Shown here: piece by piece, positions 32,372 to 41,506 of the stretch
Layout of the letters: each line of letters begins with the position of its first letter
Numbering within the stretch: position 1 is the first letter of the stretch
Assembly (NCBI GenBank): GCA_933822405.4
Contig: CAKOGP040002313.1
Coordinates: 673,364 to 737,363 of the forward strand
Origin: Cylindrotheca closterium
Lineage: Eukaryota; Bacillariophyta; Bacillariophyceae; Bacillariales; Bacillariaceae
Reading direction: 5' to 3'
DNA: 64,000 bases
Translations under genes and position numbers: made by a program
Notes under the pieces: generated by a model
Told to the model about the DNA's origin: nothing
Database searches by the model: none
What the model saw: the letters and a program-made list of their open reading frames with translations, nothing else

Positions 32372-33205
32372 TCAAGCAGAATAATCCTCATCTTGGTAGT
32401 TTTCATCAACGTAAGAAACCCAGTCAAATTTTGATCTCGGTGGTTCTTCGTGGTTATCCTTCTCGAAATAACTCTGGGAGAGCTCACTTTCCCAGTAGTC
32501 ATCCTCAATGTCGAACATCTTTAATGTTGACATGGATCCTGGCGACGACAACGACAGTCGAGTCCTACCCATGCCCGCAACTTTATTGTTGTTATGAAGC
32601 AGCTCCTGTGTCAACGACTGAGCAAAGGTACCTTGATTTCGTCTTTGTGTCGGCATATTTCCGCTTATCATTGCAGTAAAGGCCTCTTCCACAACATCAA
32701 AACAGTGGGTACTTTCTCGTGGTAAATTCTGCTCGGCCAATACCGCATGTCGAAAGGCCGTGGACGATCTTGTTTTGGCAAAATCGGTCATATTCTGCAC
32801 CTTTTCTAACCTTCGGTTGGGGAGAAAGGAAGTAATTTCGGCCGCCAGCTGATGAACGGTTTCGCAATTGCACTCTCGGAACATTGGCTTGCCGGTTCGT
32901 GTCGTAAGTACAGGTTCAAGCTTGGACTTATCCTTAGATGTCATTGCCACCACTCTCTTGGCATGGTAGTGGATATCCACTATTGTTTTAGAGACAGGAT
33001 CAATCTTTGCTTCGAAACGGACGACGCAGCCACACGTTGGCGAGCACTGTTGACCCCACGATTTCTCGTGCAATGCTGATACACCAGCAGACGACGCCTT
33101 GGTTGATGCTGCATCCAGTTGCTGTTTCCCTCTTGTCTTGGTGATAGTGCTTTTCAGGATCTCCTTCCCGGTCCGATGGGCCTTTGAATTCAACAAAAAA
33201 CGCAT
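32372..33205 (-). CDS. IscU/NifU-like scaffold-fold protein with a missing third cysteine (putative)
   Basis: The single-exon 277-residue protein has a basic N-terminus compatible with organelle targeting. Residues about 50-160 resemble the Fe-S scaffold IscU: CSPTCGCVVRFEAKID (Cys54, 58, 60) then IVDIHYHAK, where IscU has CGDV and IVDAKFKTFG; FRECNCETVHQLAAE (Cys112, 114) where IscU has its second Cys; and AFRHAVLAEQ (His153) where IscU has HCSMLAED. The His is kept but the third ligand Cys is Ala. A disordered acidic tail of about 110 residues follows. The homology is my inference by eye; the Cys pattern could instead bind zinc. Confidence 0.6.
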   Translation of the reverse strand: MRFLLNSKAHRTGKEILKSTITKTRGKQQLDAASTKASSAGVSALHEKSWGQQCSPTCGCVVRFEAKIDPVSKTIVDIHYHAKRVVAMTSKDKSKLEPVLTTRTGKPMFRECNCETVHQLAAEITSFLPNRRLEKVQNMTDFAKTRSSTAFRHAVLAEQNLPRESTHCFDVVEEAFTAMISGNMPTQRRNQGTFAQSLTQELLHNNNKVAGMGRTRLSLSSPGSMSTLKMFDIEDDYWESELSQSYFEKDNHEEPPRSKFDWVSYVDENYQDEDYSA

Positions 33206-33489
33206 CGCTTCCTTCTTTTATTCTGTTTGCTGCTCAGGATCAGAATTTTGACCAAGAAAAATGAGGTGACGAATTTGAATTTCTTTGTTCTGGATGATAG
33301 ACCATGTCAGACTATGTCAGACCATGTCAGCTTCAACTACTGTAACGTGGCGAAACGATGATTGATGACGTCATAGGTTTTGGCATCACCTGTTTTAAGG
33401 CGGGACTGTTTTTTGTTTTGAATCCCGATTGATTCACAACCAACGATGATGACTTTTTCGAAAATACTATTACGGTATCATACAGCAAC
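33206..33489. promoter_or_regulatory. Divergent promoter with three 10-bp repeats and a TGACGTCA site
   Basis: The 284-bp spacer serves the leftward IscU-like gene and the rightward FtsJ gene. Three direct copies of AYCATGTCAG-like 10-mers lie head to tail at 33301-33330 (ACCATGTCAG, ACTATGTCAG, ACCATGTCAG), one per helical turn. A palindromic TGACGTCA element is at 33366-33373, 117 bp before the FtsJ ATG and 161 bp from the other start. Confidence 0.6.
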
Positions 33490-34935
33490 ATGTCGACTCA
33501 GGGCGAAGAGAACCCAAAGTATGTCAAAGGCACGCGAATATTTTTGTCCGAAGTGGACCAAACCTTGGGAGAAGGGAAGCTTAGGATTGAACTCGCAAAG
33601 GTCTTTGAAGTTTTCGGCGAGCTGAGGGAGGTATTCGTACCAACCCGTTCAACCAAAGCCTATGCGTTCATTCGCTTCAATTTACCAGAGGAAGCTCAAA
33701 AGGCTTTGGGCATAGTAACACCACACCCCTTGTTCAAAAGACTCAAGCCCGCAAAGGATATTGCACCGAGAAACAAGAAACACGACAAACAAAAGCAAAA
33801 GGCTGTTTCAGAGTTCGAGTTTTACTTTTCGGCGATCTCAAGAAGCAACATTGTGTGTCAGGTTCATACATCTCATTACGAAAGACTTTTCGGTTTCCTG
33901 GAGAAACATGCCGAAAAAGTTGGATTCAGCGTTGTTGGAGGCATGGCAAAAACAAAAAGCAGAACTATCTCCTTGGTATTTGTTCAGGCAAAGAAACGAA
34001 AGAGCTTTTATGGATGGCTAAACAGTTTTTGGTTCCTTCAAAACAGTGTTCATCGGATATTTTTAGTTGACGCTACTATCACTCCAAAAACACCGGAAGA
34101 AAGCATTGAGAGCTCTATAATGGATACACTTTCAACGCTTGATCAAGGATCGGTTCGGCTGCAAATCTTTCCACCTCGCTTGTGCTCGTCGTTGCTAAAA
34201 TCTATCGACGCACGGTGGGACAGTTTTGAAAAGAGAAACAGCGTAAAGTTGTTGCCTACCAACACCACGAATACCATGGGGGTGGTACAATTGCTTACAC
34301 CAGTTCCCTTTGTCCACAACGGTCTGTATTGCTCAGGAATCTGGGAATCGAATTTAACCGAATCAAAATCTTCTTCACGATCCAGAATAGACACTGTCGA
34401 CAATGACATCTCACGGGCGTATTGGAAGCTGGAAGAAGCGTTCGACCGCTACGATGGTAGTCTTCCAACTACTTCTAAAGTTGCACTTGATTGTGGTGCA
34501 GCACCTGGTGGCTGGACACAGTTCTTGGAAAGAAGACTAGAATGCCAAACGATATACAGTATCGATCCAGGTGATTTGCACGAAACTGTACTCGGGCTAA
34601 AAGGAGTAAAACATTGGCGAAAAACTATCCAGAACTCACTCCCAGAACTCCAGAAACAGAAATCAAGGATTGACATTTGGGTTAGTGATATGTGTGTCAA
34701 AGATATGGAACAACAGGTTGATTGGTTGTTGAAGGCGTTGGAAATGGATGTTGTAGGATCAGGGACTTTTATAGTCTTGACACTCAAGTGCATTCACGGG
34801 CACAGCTCGTCTACATTCGACTTCCTGGTGGAACAACAGCTGAAACGACTGAAACCCCTGGCTAGAGACTTGCAGGTCATCCATTTGTTCTACAATCGCT
34901 TCAGCGAACGCACCATAATGGGGTACTTAAACTAA
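33490..34935 (+). CDS. RRM-FtsJ RNA 2'-O-methyltransferase
   Basis: The single-exon 481-residue protein has an N-terminal RRM-like fold (about 10-90: RIFLSEVDQTLGEG, YAFIRFNLPEEAQKAL), a Lys-rich linker, a middle region of about 200 residues without a recognised domain, and a C-terminal FtsJ/RrmJ methyltransferase. The SAM-binding motif is LDCGAAPGGWTQF at about 333-345; the catalytic Asp follows in IWVSDMC and the catalytic Lys in VLTLKC; the end RFSERTIMGYL is typical of ribosomal RNA 2'-O-methyltransferases. Target RNA and compartment are not evident; there is no clear targeting signal. Confidence 0.87.
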   Translation: MSTQGEENPKYVKGTRIFLSEVDQTLGEGKLRIELAKVFEVFGELREVFVPTRSTKAYAFIRFNLPEEAQKALGIVTPHPLFKRLKPAKDIAPRNKKHDKQKQKAVSEFEFYFSAISRSNIVCQVHTSHYERLFGFLEKHAEKVGFSVVGGMAKTKSRTISLVFVQAKKRKSFYGWLNSFWFLQNSVHRIFLVDATITPKTPEESIESSIMDTLSTLDQGSVRLQIFPPRLCSSLLKSIDARWDSFEKRNSVKLLPTNTTNTMGVVQLLTPVPFVHNGLYCSGIWESNLTESKSSSRSRIDTVDNDISRAYWKLEEAFDRYDGSLPTTSKVALDCGAAPGGWTQFLERRLECQTIYSIDPGDLHETVLGLKGVKHWRKTIQNSLPELQKQKSRIDIWVSDMCVKDMEQQVDWLLKALEMDVVGSGTFIVLTLKCIHGHSSSTFDFLVEQQLKRLKPLARDLQVIHLFYNRFSERTIMGYLN

Positions 34936-34989
34936 GGGAATTTAGATTCGGGCAGTTTGGGGTCGCGTGAGTCGAATGTTTCACCTGCA

Positions 34990-36615
34990 ATGCCATGCCA
35001 TGCCATCACAGACCACGACACAAACTGTGTTCAGATGCCTGCTGCGTTGGACGATATCGTACAACGTGTCCGTACATCATTCAGGTTATGGCATCTTGGA
35101 TTGGTGCTTCTCGCGCTTTACATCTGGTTCGATGTCTCCGAAATTCAGTCTACCGGCAGCTTGCCTGATAAACAAGAGTTTCGCCATGGATCATTCACGG
35201 GTCCGATGGGAGATGGAGGCAAAGCTCTTGTACCTGGAGAACTTCCAGGATATAGCGGCTGGGCACGATCGGAGGAGACGCTAGCTGGCTACTTTTCGAT
35301 TACTGGTCACTCTGCGACTGAACTGAAAGTTGGGGATGAATTTCAGGTATCGATGCAATGCAAAGGCCACAAAGATTGCGTCAAGGGGCACTCTCTTTTT
35401 TTTCTAAGAGCATATGGTCCATCAGTGATCTCGGGTGTGACTATGACAAAAGATGAAGGACAATATGAAATGGTATTCCGTCCTCTTGATTCTGGCATGT
35501 ACACTGTGGAAGTTGTTTTGTCTTTCTCGTCGCCACCGCCTTTTGACTCATTTCCATTGTCACCTGGAGTTTCGGAACCTGCGTACGAAGGATACCTCCT
35601 GCCAGGATTTCCAATTCGAATTGATGTGGGTGATTCGAAAGGTAGAGGAGAAGAAGCGGCTGTTCCGCTATGCACCTTTCGACAACTGGAGGAGACTTCA
35701 TCGAACAGCGCTCTGTCCAAAGCAAGATGGCGCGTTGATAGCAAGACGAATGGGATAGGATACACAAGTTCAGCTGATGGGACGAAAGTTTCTGAGGAGG
35801 GATACAAGAAGAATAAAAACTCTATCGGTATCCAAATGTCTTATGATTACTCTCCAAGCTGTGCATTGCTGACCAGTCGTCCGTTTGAGAAGCAAGGCTC
35901 CTCGCACCCCTTTAACCAGTGCGAGAACAAAGACATCAAAGTGATTTTCATCGGAGATTCAGTTATGCGAGTTCAGTGGAATAGATTTGACGAGCTAGTC
36001 AAGGAAATCCCAAGTGTATCAACTGATTACATAAATCTTTATGGAGGCTACCGAATGTGTGAGCGGCAAGATCCAAACATCAAGCAGAAACTTCATAAAA
36101 TATATGCAAAATCAGAAAGCTCAGCCAAGGCAATCATTTTCAACACTGGTATGCATGATATCCACCGATTATGTGGAAGCGAGTGGACCGAGGATAGAAA
36201 AAACTATATCAAGGAAAGTGTCCTGGCTTCCGATTTTTCCTGTGTGCGAGAGTACGGATTCATCATCAAAGACTTTGCCAATTGGATTAGCAACGTTCCA
36301 GCGGACCTCCGAGTTTTCCAGAGTACAACATCAGCCTGGCCAAAGTACGGCAACTTTGGCATTCAATGGCCGTATGGTGCCCAGTTGCTTCCATTGGATT
36401 CAAGTTTTGTTATGCCATTCAACGAAATCGCCTTCAATATCCTTCAGGAGTATCGAACGACAGTTCAGATAATGGACGGATTTTGGATCACACACAGTCG
36501 ACCAGACAACAGAGAAGTTGGGGAGATTGGTAAGAAGCTCTCGCATCCTGGATTGGAAGTACAAGGTGCGATGGCAAGAATCTGGTCAATGATGATACTA
36601 GAGAAACTATGCTGA
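34990..36615 (+). CDS. NXPE/PC-esterase-like SGNH hydrolase, type II membrane protein
   Basis: The single exon gives 541 residues from the first in-frame ATG (34990); an ATG at 35035 is an alternative. A signal anchor lies at about 33-48. Residues about 85-215 look like a filamin/Ig-type beta sandwich (GQYEMVFRPLDSGMYTVEV). The C-terminal half is an SGNH esterase: GDSVMR with Ser324, FNTGMHDIH as the oxyanion block, and DGFWITHSRPDN with Asp496 and His502, then LSHPG. A beta-sandwich followed by a PC-esterase-like domain is the plan of animal NXPE proteins and of plant polysaccharide O-acetyltransferases of the TBL type in part. Glycan O-acetyl transfer or removal in the Golgi is inferred. 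Confidence 0.8.
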   Translation: MPCHAITDHDTNCVQMPAALDDIVQRVRTSFRLWHLGLVLLALYIWFDVSEIQSTGSLPDKQEFRHGSFTGPMGDGGKALVPGELPGYSGWARSEETLAGYFSITGHSATELKVGDEFQVSMQCKGHKDCVKGHSLFFLRAYGPSVISGVTMTKDEGQYEMVFRPLDSGMYTVEVVLSFSSPPPFDSFPLSPGVSEPAYEGYLLPGFPIRIDVGDSKGRGEEAAVPLCTFRQLEETSSNSALSKARWRVDSKTNGIGYTSSADGTKVSEEGYKKNKNSIGIQMSYDYSPSCALLTSRPFEKQGSSHPFNQCENKDIKVIFIGDSVMRVQWNRFDELVKEIPSVSTDYINLYGGYRMCERQDPNIKQKLHKIYAKSESSAKAIIFNTGMHDIHRLCGSEWTEDRKNYIKESVLASDFSCVREYGFIIKDFANWISNVPADLRVFQSTTSAWPKYGNFGIQWPYGAQLLPLDSSFVMPFNEIAFNILQEYRTTVQIMDGFWITHSRPDNREVGEIGKKLSHPGLEVQGAMARIWSMMILEKLC

Positions 36616-36654
36616 TTACGCTAGTTGGTTGCGAAGGCGGAGATGCCGATCTTC

Positions 36655-39567
36655 CTACCAAACGACATACGGTCGATGAGGTCTCAGGTTCTTCCATCGC
36701 TTGATGGTTGGTATGATATCTGTTTCTGGATCGTATACGTAGTTTGTTGCGTCGAAGGCGAAATAGTCTCTTGAAGTCAAAAGCGGAGATTCTTTTGATT
36801 CTGAATTAGGAGTGGGTTTACCATGCTCCCTGGATGTGTTGGATATATCATCATCGAGACTTCCGTCCTCCCAGCCGTCTTCCACTATTCCAAACGCAAC
36901 GCTCGATTGATTCTGATTTGGCCTTGAAGGTGGCGGTGGCGGCTGTGGCCTTGGAAATCCTTTTGACAGATCTACAGCACCAGAACCCAAAACCTTTTGG
37001 TCCGAAAGGGGTTTGGATGGTCGAGGAAATCCTTTTAAGAGATCGACTTCTTCCGTTTCTGCTTTTTTTGGCTGCTGCGGGGGTGGGCACGGTGGAGGCC
37101 TAGGAAATCCCTTTGACAAGTCGACTTCTGATATTCGTCCTGGTGGTGGTGGTGGTGGTGGTGCTTTCTTTGGCTCTGAGTTCGCCTGTCGAATGGGTCT
37201 TGGAAACCCTCTGGAAAGATCAAGTTGTTCGCTTTGACGTCCCCCTTGTTGTCGTCCAGAAAGGCTTGCTGGTGGATTTTGAGCGCTGGTCGTTCCATGC
37301 GACTGCAAGCTTTTGTGTACTGGCGGGGCATCGCTAGGTGGACGGGGAAAGCCTCTTAATAGATTTGTTTGAGCTTGATTGCCCTGGTGGGTGAAAGGTG
37401 AACCGTCTTGTCGATAGACTGGTGGTACTACAGGAGCTGCTTGGCCGTAGATTGCTGGGTCGTCATCTGGTAAAGTGACAGAATTGGCCAGTTTGTTCAA
37501 ACCTGAACGGACTAGACCGCCAAGAATTGATTGTGGCCTACTGCCTGGTAGTTGTGGTTGCCTCCGTGGTGGGGGCGGGGGTGGCCGGGGCTCATGACTA
37601 CCAATGTGGGGAGGAGTTGGTCCAGGCTGATCACTACCAGGGTGGGGCATGTTCTGTTGCTCAATCCTTCGATTGGCAGCAAATTCCATGGCCTCTTGTT
37701 CTGCTGCCAATAGAGCATCAGTATCGGGAATGAATCGTTTCACGATAGTCAGCTTCTGTTTGAAATTGAGGACCGACTCCATTTCTCGGAGTGCCGATTT
37801 CATGCCCATGGTCGACTGGGCAAGTAGCTTTTGTGAATTCTCCATGAATGCATCACGGTACACGTCAGCAGGTGTAGCGTGAGATCCATCAAGGTCAAAA
37901 GCATCCATTTGGCATTCCATCAAGAAATCAACCGAACTTGAAAGCACTTTGTCAAAATCATGCTCTGGCAGCAAAACGTCAATAGCATTCACTCGAAAGT
38001 GAACCATTGGCTGCTGGGGGATGAACGCGATCGTGGCGAATATGTTGGCAATGTTTGCTCGCTGACCATCGGCCTGAGGAAGAGCAATGTGCAGCTGAGC
38101 TGCAGCTTCCACGGTCTCATCCCGGCTGTGAATTGTAAATTTACAATCATGCGCGATGCATATAGCCATGAACTGAGGCCTAACGAGCAAGTCTTTGTCA
38201 GTAATGACCTGAAGTAGGTCAGCCAAGAGCGACTGGTTAGCACATCGTGCTGCAAGACTCTGATCAGGCATAAAATTTGCTGCAATCTCTTGCTTGTCAA
38301 GAACGACATCGCCGTTAGGAAGTACGACTCGATAATCCATTCGACTGAGCTCTTTTGTGCGTGTGTATTCAGCTAGGTTTGCACGTGTCTGATAGTACTC
38401 CGTCAATTCCATAGCTTTCTGAGGGGTATTGTACTCGTATTCGAGAACAGCGTTGACGGAAGAAAGCATGCGGTTCAAAGAGCCCACGTAGCCCTTGAGA
38501 TCGCGTAGCAACTCCTCTCTCCTTGGATTTGCCACTGGTCTCTGGGGAGGAAAATTTGGCATTTCGGAAGTTTCGTCCAAAAATAAATCATCGTCATCAC
38601 CCCAGCCAGATTCAAATGATTTGTTAGGTCCTTTTGAGTCTGCTACAACGTCAGCATCGTCTTCCCAGCCATCCTGCTCGGAAGGCGATGGGACCTGCTT
38701 GTTTCCTGCGGCGACGTTTGCTGTCGGAACTGGAACGTTCCCAAAACCATCATCAAATTCAAGTAGGTCACTTTCACTATTATTTGATTCACTCCAGCCA
38801 TCTTCCTGTGCATTCGATGAAATCGGCGCAATAATAGTCTGTTTAGGCGGTGGTAGAATGGCTGGCCTCTTTGGCGGGGGTGGAATGGCTGCCTTCTTTT
38901 TAATAGGCGGAGGTGGAATAGAATTCTGTCGAGGCTGAGTCGGTAGATTGAACGACGAAGAAGCAACTTTTTCGTTTTCTACTTTGTCCTCGAAGTCATC
39001 ATCAAAATCCAGCTCGTCCCCCCACCCATCTTCATCACCTTCTATTCCCGCGTTTCCACCTGCTTCAATCTGTCCCTGTGCGGGTTTTCCAGCCAGTTCA
39101 GAAGTTGAAGGTGTTTCCTCATCGAAGCCAAAATCATCGTCTCCCCATCCATCACCAGTTTGTCCATTGTTGTCGATGTGATTGCTTGGTATTGCTGCAT
39201 CCACTGGTGTCGAATCGTCATCGAAATTCAAATCGTCATCTCCCCAGCCGTTGTCATCAGCTCCAGGGTCCAATGCCTCATTGGAGCGATACGCAGCAAC
39301 AGCTGGTTGACCCAAACTTGCAGCTGCTGGATCATCGTTTCCAAACCGCGAAGGAACAGTGGCACGATCATTGTTTGCTGCAGAGAATTGCCCCATAATT
39401 GGAGGTACTTGCTGGACCGGAGCTGTGATGGGTGGCACTTCATCGTCATCACCCAAATCAATATCGTCGTCATCGCCCCATCCATCTCCGTCGAAATTGA
39501 AAGTATCGTCTTGGGAGATGTTATTGAGATCACTCTCGTCGTCCCAGCCGTCATTCAGACCTGGCAT
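36655..39567 (-). CDS. Large acidic Trp-motif and GFPRP-repeat protein
   Basis: The single-exon 970-residue protein starts at MPGLNDGWDDE (ATG 39567; the frame stays open upstream to an ATG at 39654). The first 350 residues hold about ten acidic Trp motifs of the type DGWGDDD or DGWDDE, spaced by Pro-rich linkers. Residues about 355-640 are an ordered alpha-rich domain (RREELLRDLKGYVGSLNRML ...) I cannot name. The last part has five copies of DLSKGFPRP-like units (LLRGFPRP, LSRGFPRP, LSKGFPRP, LLKGFPRP, LSKGFPRP) among polyproline. Acidic Trp motifs bind COPI coat subunits in yeast Dsl1 and some adaptors, so a vesicle-tether or coat-linked role is one hypothesis. Confidence 0.8.
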   Translation of the reverse strand: MPGLNDGWDDESDLNNISQDDTFNFDGDGWGDDDDIDLGDDDEVPPITAPVQQVPPIMGQFSAANNDRATVPSRFGNDDPAAASLGQPAVAAYRSNEALDPGADDNGWGDDDLNFDDDSTPVDAAIPSNHIDNNGQTGDGWGDDDFGFDEETPSTSELAGKPAQGQIEAGGNAGIEGDEDGWGDELDFDDDFEDKVENEKVASSSFNLPTQPRQNSIPPPPIKKKAAIPPPPKRPAILPPPKQTIIAPISSNAQEDGWSESNNSESDLLEFDDGFGNVPVPTANVAAGNKQVPSPSEQDGWEDDADVVADSKGPNKSFESGWGDDDDLFLDETSEMPNFPPQRPVANPRREELLRDLKGYVGSLNRMLSSVNAVLEYEYNTPQKAMELTEYYQTRANLAEYTRTKELSRMDYRVVLPNGDVVLDKQEIAANFMPDQSLAARCANQSLLADLLQVITDKDLLVRPQFMAICIAHDCKFTIHSRDETVEAAAQLHIALPQADGQRANIANIFATIAFIPQQPMVHFRVNAIDVLLPEHDFDKVLSSSVDFLMECQMDAFDLDGSHATPADVYRDAFMENSQKLLAQSTMGMKSALREMESVLNFKQKLTIVKRFIPDTDALLAAEQEAMEFAANRRIEQQNMPHPGSDQPGPTPPHIGSHEPRPPPPPPRRQPQLPGSRPQSILGGLVRSGLNKLANSVTLPDDDPAIYGQAAPVVPPVYRQDGSPFTHQGNQAQTNLLRGFPRPPSDAPPVHKSLQSHGTTSAQNPPASLSGRQQGGRQSEQLDLSRGFPRPIRQANSEPKKAPPPPPPPGRISEVDLSKGFPRPPPCPPPQQPKKAETEEVDLLKGFPRPSKPLSDQKVLGSGAVDLSKGFPRPQPPPPPSRPNQNQSSVAFGIVEDGWEDGSLDDDISNTSREHGKPTPNSESKESPLLTSRDYFAFDATNYVYDPETDIIPTIKRWKNLRPHRPYVVW

Positions 39568-40162
39568 TTTATCTGTTATTCTCGTGTCCACAATGATTTT
39601 GGTGCTCTCTCTTTTCATTTTGCAGGTGCTTTTTCGATTTCGAACTGTGGTCATACGGGACTGCAATTTGATTCACGCTACATGCAATACAACCACCGGC
39701 GGTACTGTACCCTGGGGTAAACCCCCCCCCCCCCCTCCAGCTCAGAATACAGATGGCTGCTATTGACCTGTTCACTCATGCAGTTGCAAGTCAGAAGTCT
39801 CCTTTTTTTCTCGAAGAACAATAGAGTAAAATTTGGACCGCACTCTTTCCAGCTTGTGGTGTCTCATTCATCTGCAGTTAGAAGGCTCTTTTTAAAAAAT
39901 ATCTTCAATGTGTATCTAAGACTTGAAATTTCACTGCACATCTAGTTGCCGTACCGGTACATACTGGTAACAGTCCAGGATGCGTGCAGAGAGGAGAACC
40001 TCTACGTGTACCAGTAGTGGTACTCGTACCATGAACTTGCCAGCTTGCCATTTTTTTCGGCGAGAAAATGTCCGATGCGACTTCCGATCAACTCCACTCG
40101 ACAAAAACGACGAAAACTTTGGAACATGATGCCACCTCTCGCAACAAGCATACTGCTACAAA
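39568..40162. other. Divergent spacer, 595 bp, with a 14-bp C run and palindromes
   Basis: The spacer holds a homopolymer of 14 C at 39722-39735 and the palindrome GTACCGGTAC at 39951-39960, followed by further near-palindromic GTACCAG/TGGTAC segments up to 40030. A short open frame near 40045 lacks conserved features. Promoters of both neighbours should lie here. Confidence 0.5.
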
Positions 40163-41308
40163 ATGACCTATGCAGTGAACCAGACTTCAGTAAAAGTGAT
40201 TGCATCGTCTACATTAGAGAACCAAGAATGTATCGAGGTAGAGTTTTTGGCTCCCTTGCATCATCTTCATCCGGAAGAAAGGAAGAATGAGAAAGAAGAA
40301 GACTTCTTGGTTTGTTTGAAGAACGAGGTGAACTTCTTTGAGCAGGCAGAAAATGGAACTTCGAGCTGTGAGAATGTCTTAGGAGTTTCTTTCGTAGAAA
40401 AGGATGACTCGGTTCTGACAACAAGCCCAGGGAGTTGTTCGACCTTCGAAAGTGAAGACCGTGTTACCGATCATGACAAGATCGTAGAAGCTCGTGACAA
40501 AGCTTCTTCTTCGTTGCCCCCTTCCACTGATTCCTCTATTGTGGCAGAAGTAGAGGCTGTTGAGACAATTAATAAATCAACGACACTGAGTCTCCGAGAA
40601 GATATTGCGAGTGCCAACGTCCGCGAACATTTGACTTGCGATTTGAATGAAACGTCATCAGCCGGCGAGACCGAGAACTCTGTGGAAGTGGAAGACGGGA
40701 CAACTTTGACAATCGACAAAACCATCGATGCACCACCAGTACCTACTTCAAAGGTTAAAATGATTGGTCCCTTCTTGAGCGACCAAATGACATCACCAAT
40801 AGCATGTGCTGAACTATTAAATGAGAAAGAAGCAGAACTGACACAAAATGAGCACATGGACAGTGAAGCAGAAGGAAGGCCGAAAACCAAGGCAGTGAAC
40901 GAAAGAGCATCCCGAGAGATAGCAATACCACGCTCCTTGCATATCGACTTCCCAAAGCAGGTAGGAATGCAAAGTCACAACGATACCAGTTTTGTCAACG
41001 CAATGTTTGACTATGTGAACATTGCAAGCTCGCCCTCTCAAGATGAGAGCATAATTGGCGACCTTGATGATTCGTCCTCGGCAGGTGAAATTGCAGAGAA
41101 AGATGGCAGTCATATGTATCACTATTTCGATAAGAAAGATCCCAACCTGGACGAACAGCAGCAACGAATTGACGAGACGAGGAACAAGCAAAAAATGACA
41201 AAAGATATGTTTAACTATATTCTTCACGCTGGAAGTGATGATGCCAGTCTTTTGGATCTCCATTCTTCGAGTAGTGACGAGATTGATACCATGTACTACG
41301 ATTGCTAA
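40163..41308 (+). CDS. Acidic hypothetical protein, 381 residues
   Basis: A single exon encodes a Ser/Glu/Asp-rich, largely disordered protein. Short blocks that may be ordered are near the start (residues about 1-45) and near the end, where two similar segments occur (SFVNAMFDYVNIAS and KDMFNYILHAGSDDASL), each followed by an acidic Ser patch (DLDDSSSAGE, DLHSSSSDE). The duplicated C-terminal element looks like a repeated peptide ligand. No known domain. Confidence 0.65.
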   Translation: MTYAVNQTSVKVIASSTLENQECIEVEFLAPLHHLHPEERKNEKEEDFLVCLKNEVNFFEQAENGTSSCENVLGVSFVEKDDSVLTTSPGSCSTFESEDRVTDHDKIVEARDKASSSLPPSTDSSIVAEVEAVETINKSTTLSLREDIASANVREHLTCDLNETSSAGETENSVEVEDGTTLTIDKTIDAPPVPTSKVKMIGPFLSDQMTSPIACAELLNEKEAELTQNEHMDSEAEGRPKTKAVNERASREIAIPRSLHIDFPKQVGMQSHNDTSFVNAMFDYVNIASSPSQDESIIGDLDDSSSAGEIAEKDGSHMYHYFDKKDPNLDEQQQRIDETRNKQKMTKDMFNYILHAGSDDASLLDLHSSSSDEIDTMYYDC

Positions 41309-41413
41309 ACGCATAATTTGTAAGTTTGCTAGTCTTTGCTAGTCGTCTTTCTCCCTATTTTTTGTTCAAGCACAAAGGTGGAGATTGTTGATTGAGACTT
41401 CCTCAGTCTTTCG

Positions 41414-41421
41414 TGACGTCA
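41414..41421. promoter_or_regulatory. Palindromic CRE-like site TGACGTCA upstream of pyruvate kinase
   Basis: The full 8-bp palindrome lies 86 bp before the pyruvate kinase ATG. In Phaeodactylum the motif TGACGT/ACGTCA is known as a CO2/cAMP-responsive element bound by bZIP proteins. Function here is inferred from the motif and position. Confidence 0.5.
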
Positions 41422-41506
41422 CCACTGCAACCACAACCAAGAACTGTTTCCAAGAGTTGAAGATCTTCCCCCACAACAATACATCTCATACTTGACTGTA
41501 AGCACA

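Noticed and set aside
39160..39720. Rightward open frame opposite the acidic Trp-motif protein
   Set aside because: Its content is the complement of the GAT/GAC-rich repeats; no independent features.
39722..39735. C14 run as a telomere-like or structural element
   Set aside because: A lone homopolymer beside GGGGTAAA is not a telomere array; more likely a slippage tract and a possible assembly weak point.
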